64,000 bases of DNA from Okapia johnstoni (Eukaryota; Chordata; Mammalia; Artiodactyla; Giraffidae): contig CM044322.1 of the NCBI GenBank assembly GCA_024291935.2, positions 28,209,405-28,273,404 of the forward strand, given 5' to 3'. Every line of letters starts with the position of its first letter. The stretch's first letter is position 1. This document shows positions 63,025 through 64,000 of the stretch, piece after piece. The position numbers and the translations under genes were made by a program. Under the pieces are notes generated by a model. It was not told the origin of the DNA. It was given only the letters and a program-made list of their open reading frames with translations, and ran no database searches.

Positions 63025-63125
63025 CATGCACACCTGGGCTGTCAGAACAAGTTGAAACAGGAAAGCTGCTTTAAAATGTAAGACGGCGCGGGTTCCGTTC
63101 TAACTTGTGGTCAGCCTCAGCTTCG
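63025..63125. promoter_or_regulatory. Short candidate conserved patch
   Basis: GAACAAGTTGAAACAGGAAAGC, TTTAAAATGTAAGACGG and GTTCTAACTTGTGGTC form a short AT-leaning island. It is weak evidence on its own. Confidence 0.2.
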
Positions 63126-63689
63126 AGGCTTCTGCTCAGGGTCGTCTTTCCTCCCTCCCTTCCCGGGGCCACCGACCTCTGGGAGACCCCCTAACCACTC
63201 CAGGGTTTGAACCTGACCTTGTGCTCCAGGGTGAGAAGCGGGGTGGGCAGGAGGCCACAGCAGCTGCCCCTATCCACTCGCTGAACGCAGTGCTACCTCT
63301 AGGAGCAGGGTCGCAGGTGCCCCTGCCAGGGTCCACTGGACACGCCCACCAGGGCCTTGGCTCAGGGCAGGGCCTGGGGTTGGTGGCTCCTGACCCCCAG
63401 CACTCAGCCCTGGCTGGCCTGCCCCACTGAGTAGGCCTAAGGGGGCCCTCGTCAGCTCCTGAGGCTGCGACATCCCCATGGCACAACCACACCATCTCCC
63501 TCAGTACCTGCTGGTCTAACAGAATCAGTATCTTTACCACCAGCCCATTTTACCAAACCCGTTAACCACAGCCTACAGTCCTTTCATGGGGCTGGAGGGT
63601 GAGGTTGGGGGCAGGCAGGGGTCACAAATGGGCCTGCTTTCTACAAGGAGATGTGGGGGGAGGTGGGGGTACCTGCACGGAGGTGGCAG

Positions 63690-64000
63690 GAGGCCCAGAT
63701 CCTTGCTCACAGGCTGTGGCCCGTCCAGCTCTGTGCCCTCCAGGGCCTGGTGGTGCAGCGAGATGATGGGGTTTCTGATTTGGGCTTCAAACCACTTGGC
63801 AGATGACGAGAAATATCCAGCCTCCACTTCTTCTCTGGTAGCAGAACCTGGTCCAAGCTGGCAAACTGTTTCTTGTCTCTGCATGGCCTAGTGGGGTCCT
63901 GTGACCACGTTCTAGCCAGTGAGGTGTAAGCGGCAGTGGGAATGATAACCCAGGAAGCTTTTTAGAAAGGAAGGGCCTCTGACTCCTTATGCTTCTCTCT
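63690..64000. mobile_element. Probable ancient interspersed repeat (family not determined)
   Basis: TTCTAGCCAGTGAGGTGTAAG, then GGAAGCTTTTTAGAAAGGAA and GGCCTCTGACTCCTTATGC, resemble a common old mammalian LTR-type repeat (MLT1/MaLR-like). The element continues past the window. A 103-residue open frame on the minus strand (63573-63884) overlaps it and is probably fortuitous. Confidence 0.35.

Larger units (their letters stand above)
40573..64000 (-). other. MORN1: Probable last intron of MORN1 (right end beyond window)
   Basis: From the acceptor of the terminal exon to the window end I recognise no further MORN1 exon, so the last intron appears to exceed 23 kb. It holds SINEs, BovB pieces, an L1 remnant, microsatellites and a series of AT-rich islands listed separately. 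Stretches between these (for example 41.2-43.6, 45.3-47.0, 51.6-53.9 and 56.0-57.6 kb) are GC-rich with no gene seen. I cannot exclude a small exon that I did not recognise. Confidence 0.6.

Noticed and set aside
63573..63884. 103-residue minus-strand frame ending near a GTACCC donor, considered as a MORN1 exon
   Set aside because: It does not match any MORN1 segment I remember, the acceptor side lacks a polypyrimidine tract, and it overlaps a probable ancient repeat.

Overview
This window is mammalian nuclear DNA from a bovid ruminant (cattle, sheep, goat or a close relative). The evidence is several Bov-tA SINEs, three BovB (RTE) LINE fragments and a CHR-2-type SINE, together with exon/intron genes. 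It is not bacterial, and nearly all long open frames are chance frames in GC-rich DNA.

Region 1 (1-21972) is the 3' part of the long first intron of SKI, on the + strand. It holds a SINE, an old LINE remnant, a minisatellite with a higher-order unit pattern (1737-2056), a BovB 3' end, a minus-strand L1 remnant (about 16.9-18.1 kb) and several AT-rich islands that look like conserved non-coding elements. Exon 1, which carries the SKI/DACH and SMAD4-binding domains, lies to the left of the window.

Region 2 (21973-27735) holds SKI coding exons 2-7. All splice phases join into 406 residues ending at the TAG at 24781-24783. A 3' UTR of about 2.9 kb follows, with a 102-bp tandem duplication, miR-155 and miR-29 seed matches and a variant poly(A) hexamer.

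Region 3 (27736 to about 40360) is the SKI-MORN1 intergenic interval. Its main feature is an orphan CpG island (about 32.3-34.3 kb) with a TATA-like box, GC boxes and two perfect AP-1 sites. A consensus MEF2 site, SINE/L2 pieces and small tandem repeats follow.

Region 4 (about 40360-64000) is on the minus strand. I recognise only the terminal coding exon of MORN1 (40424-40572), with a poly(A) signal 31 nt past its stop. SKI and MORN1 are therefore convergent. The rest looks like one very long last MORN1 intron containing at least seven AT-rich, homeodomain-motif-rich islands set in GC-rich, repeat-poor DNA. I read this as a candidate regulatory block that may serve SKI, with MORN1 as a bystander. 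No new protein-coding system was found. The best leads are this element block, the orphan CpG-island promoter and the ultra-short SKI intron 2. Comparisons with human proteins are from memory. Conservation and repeat-family calls are pattern recognition, not database results.
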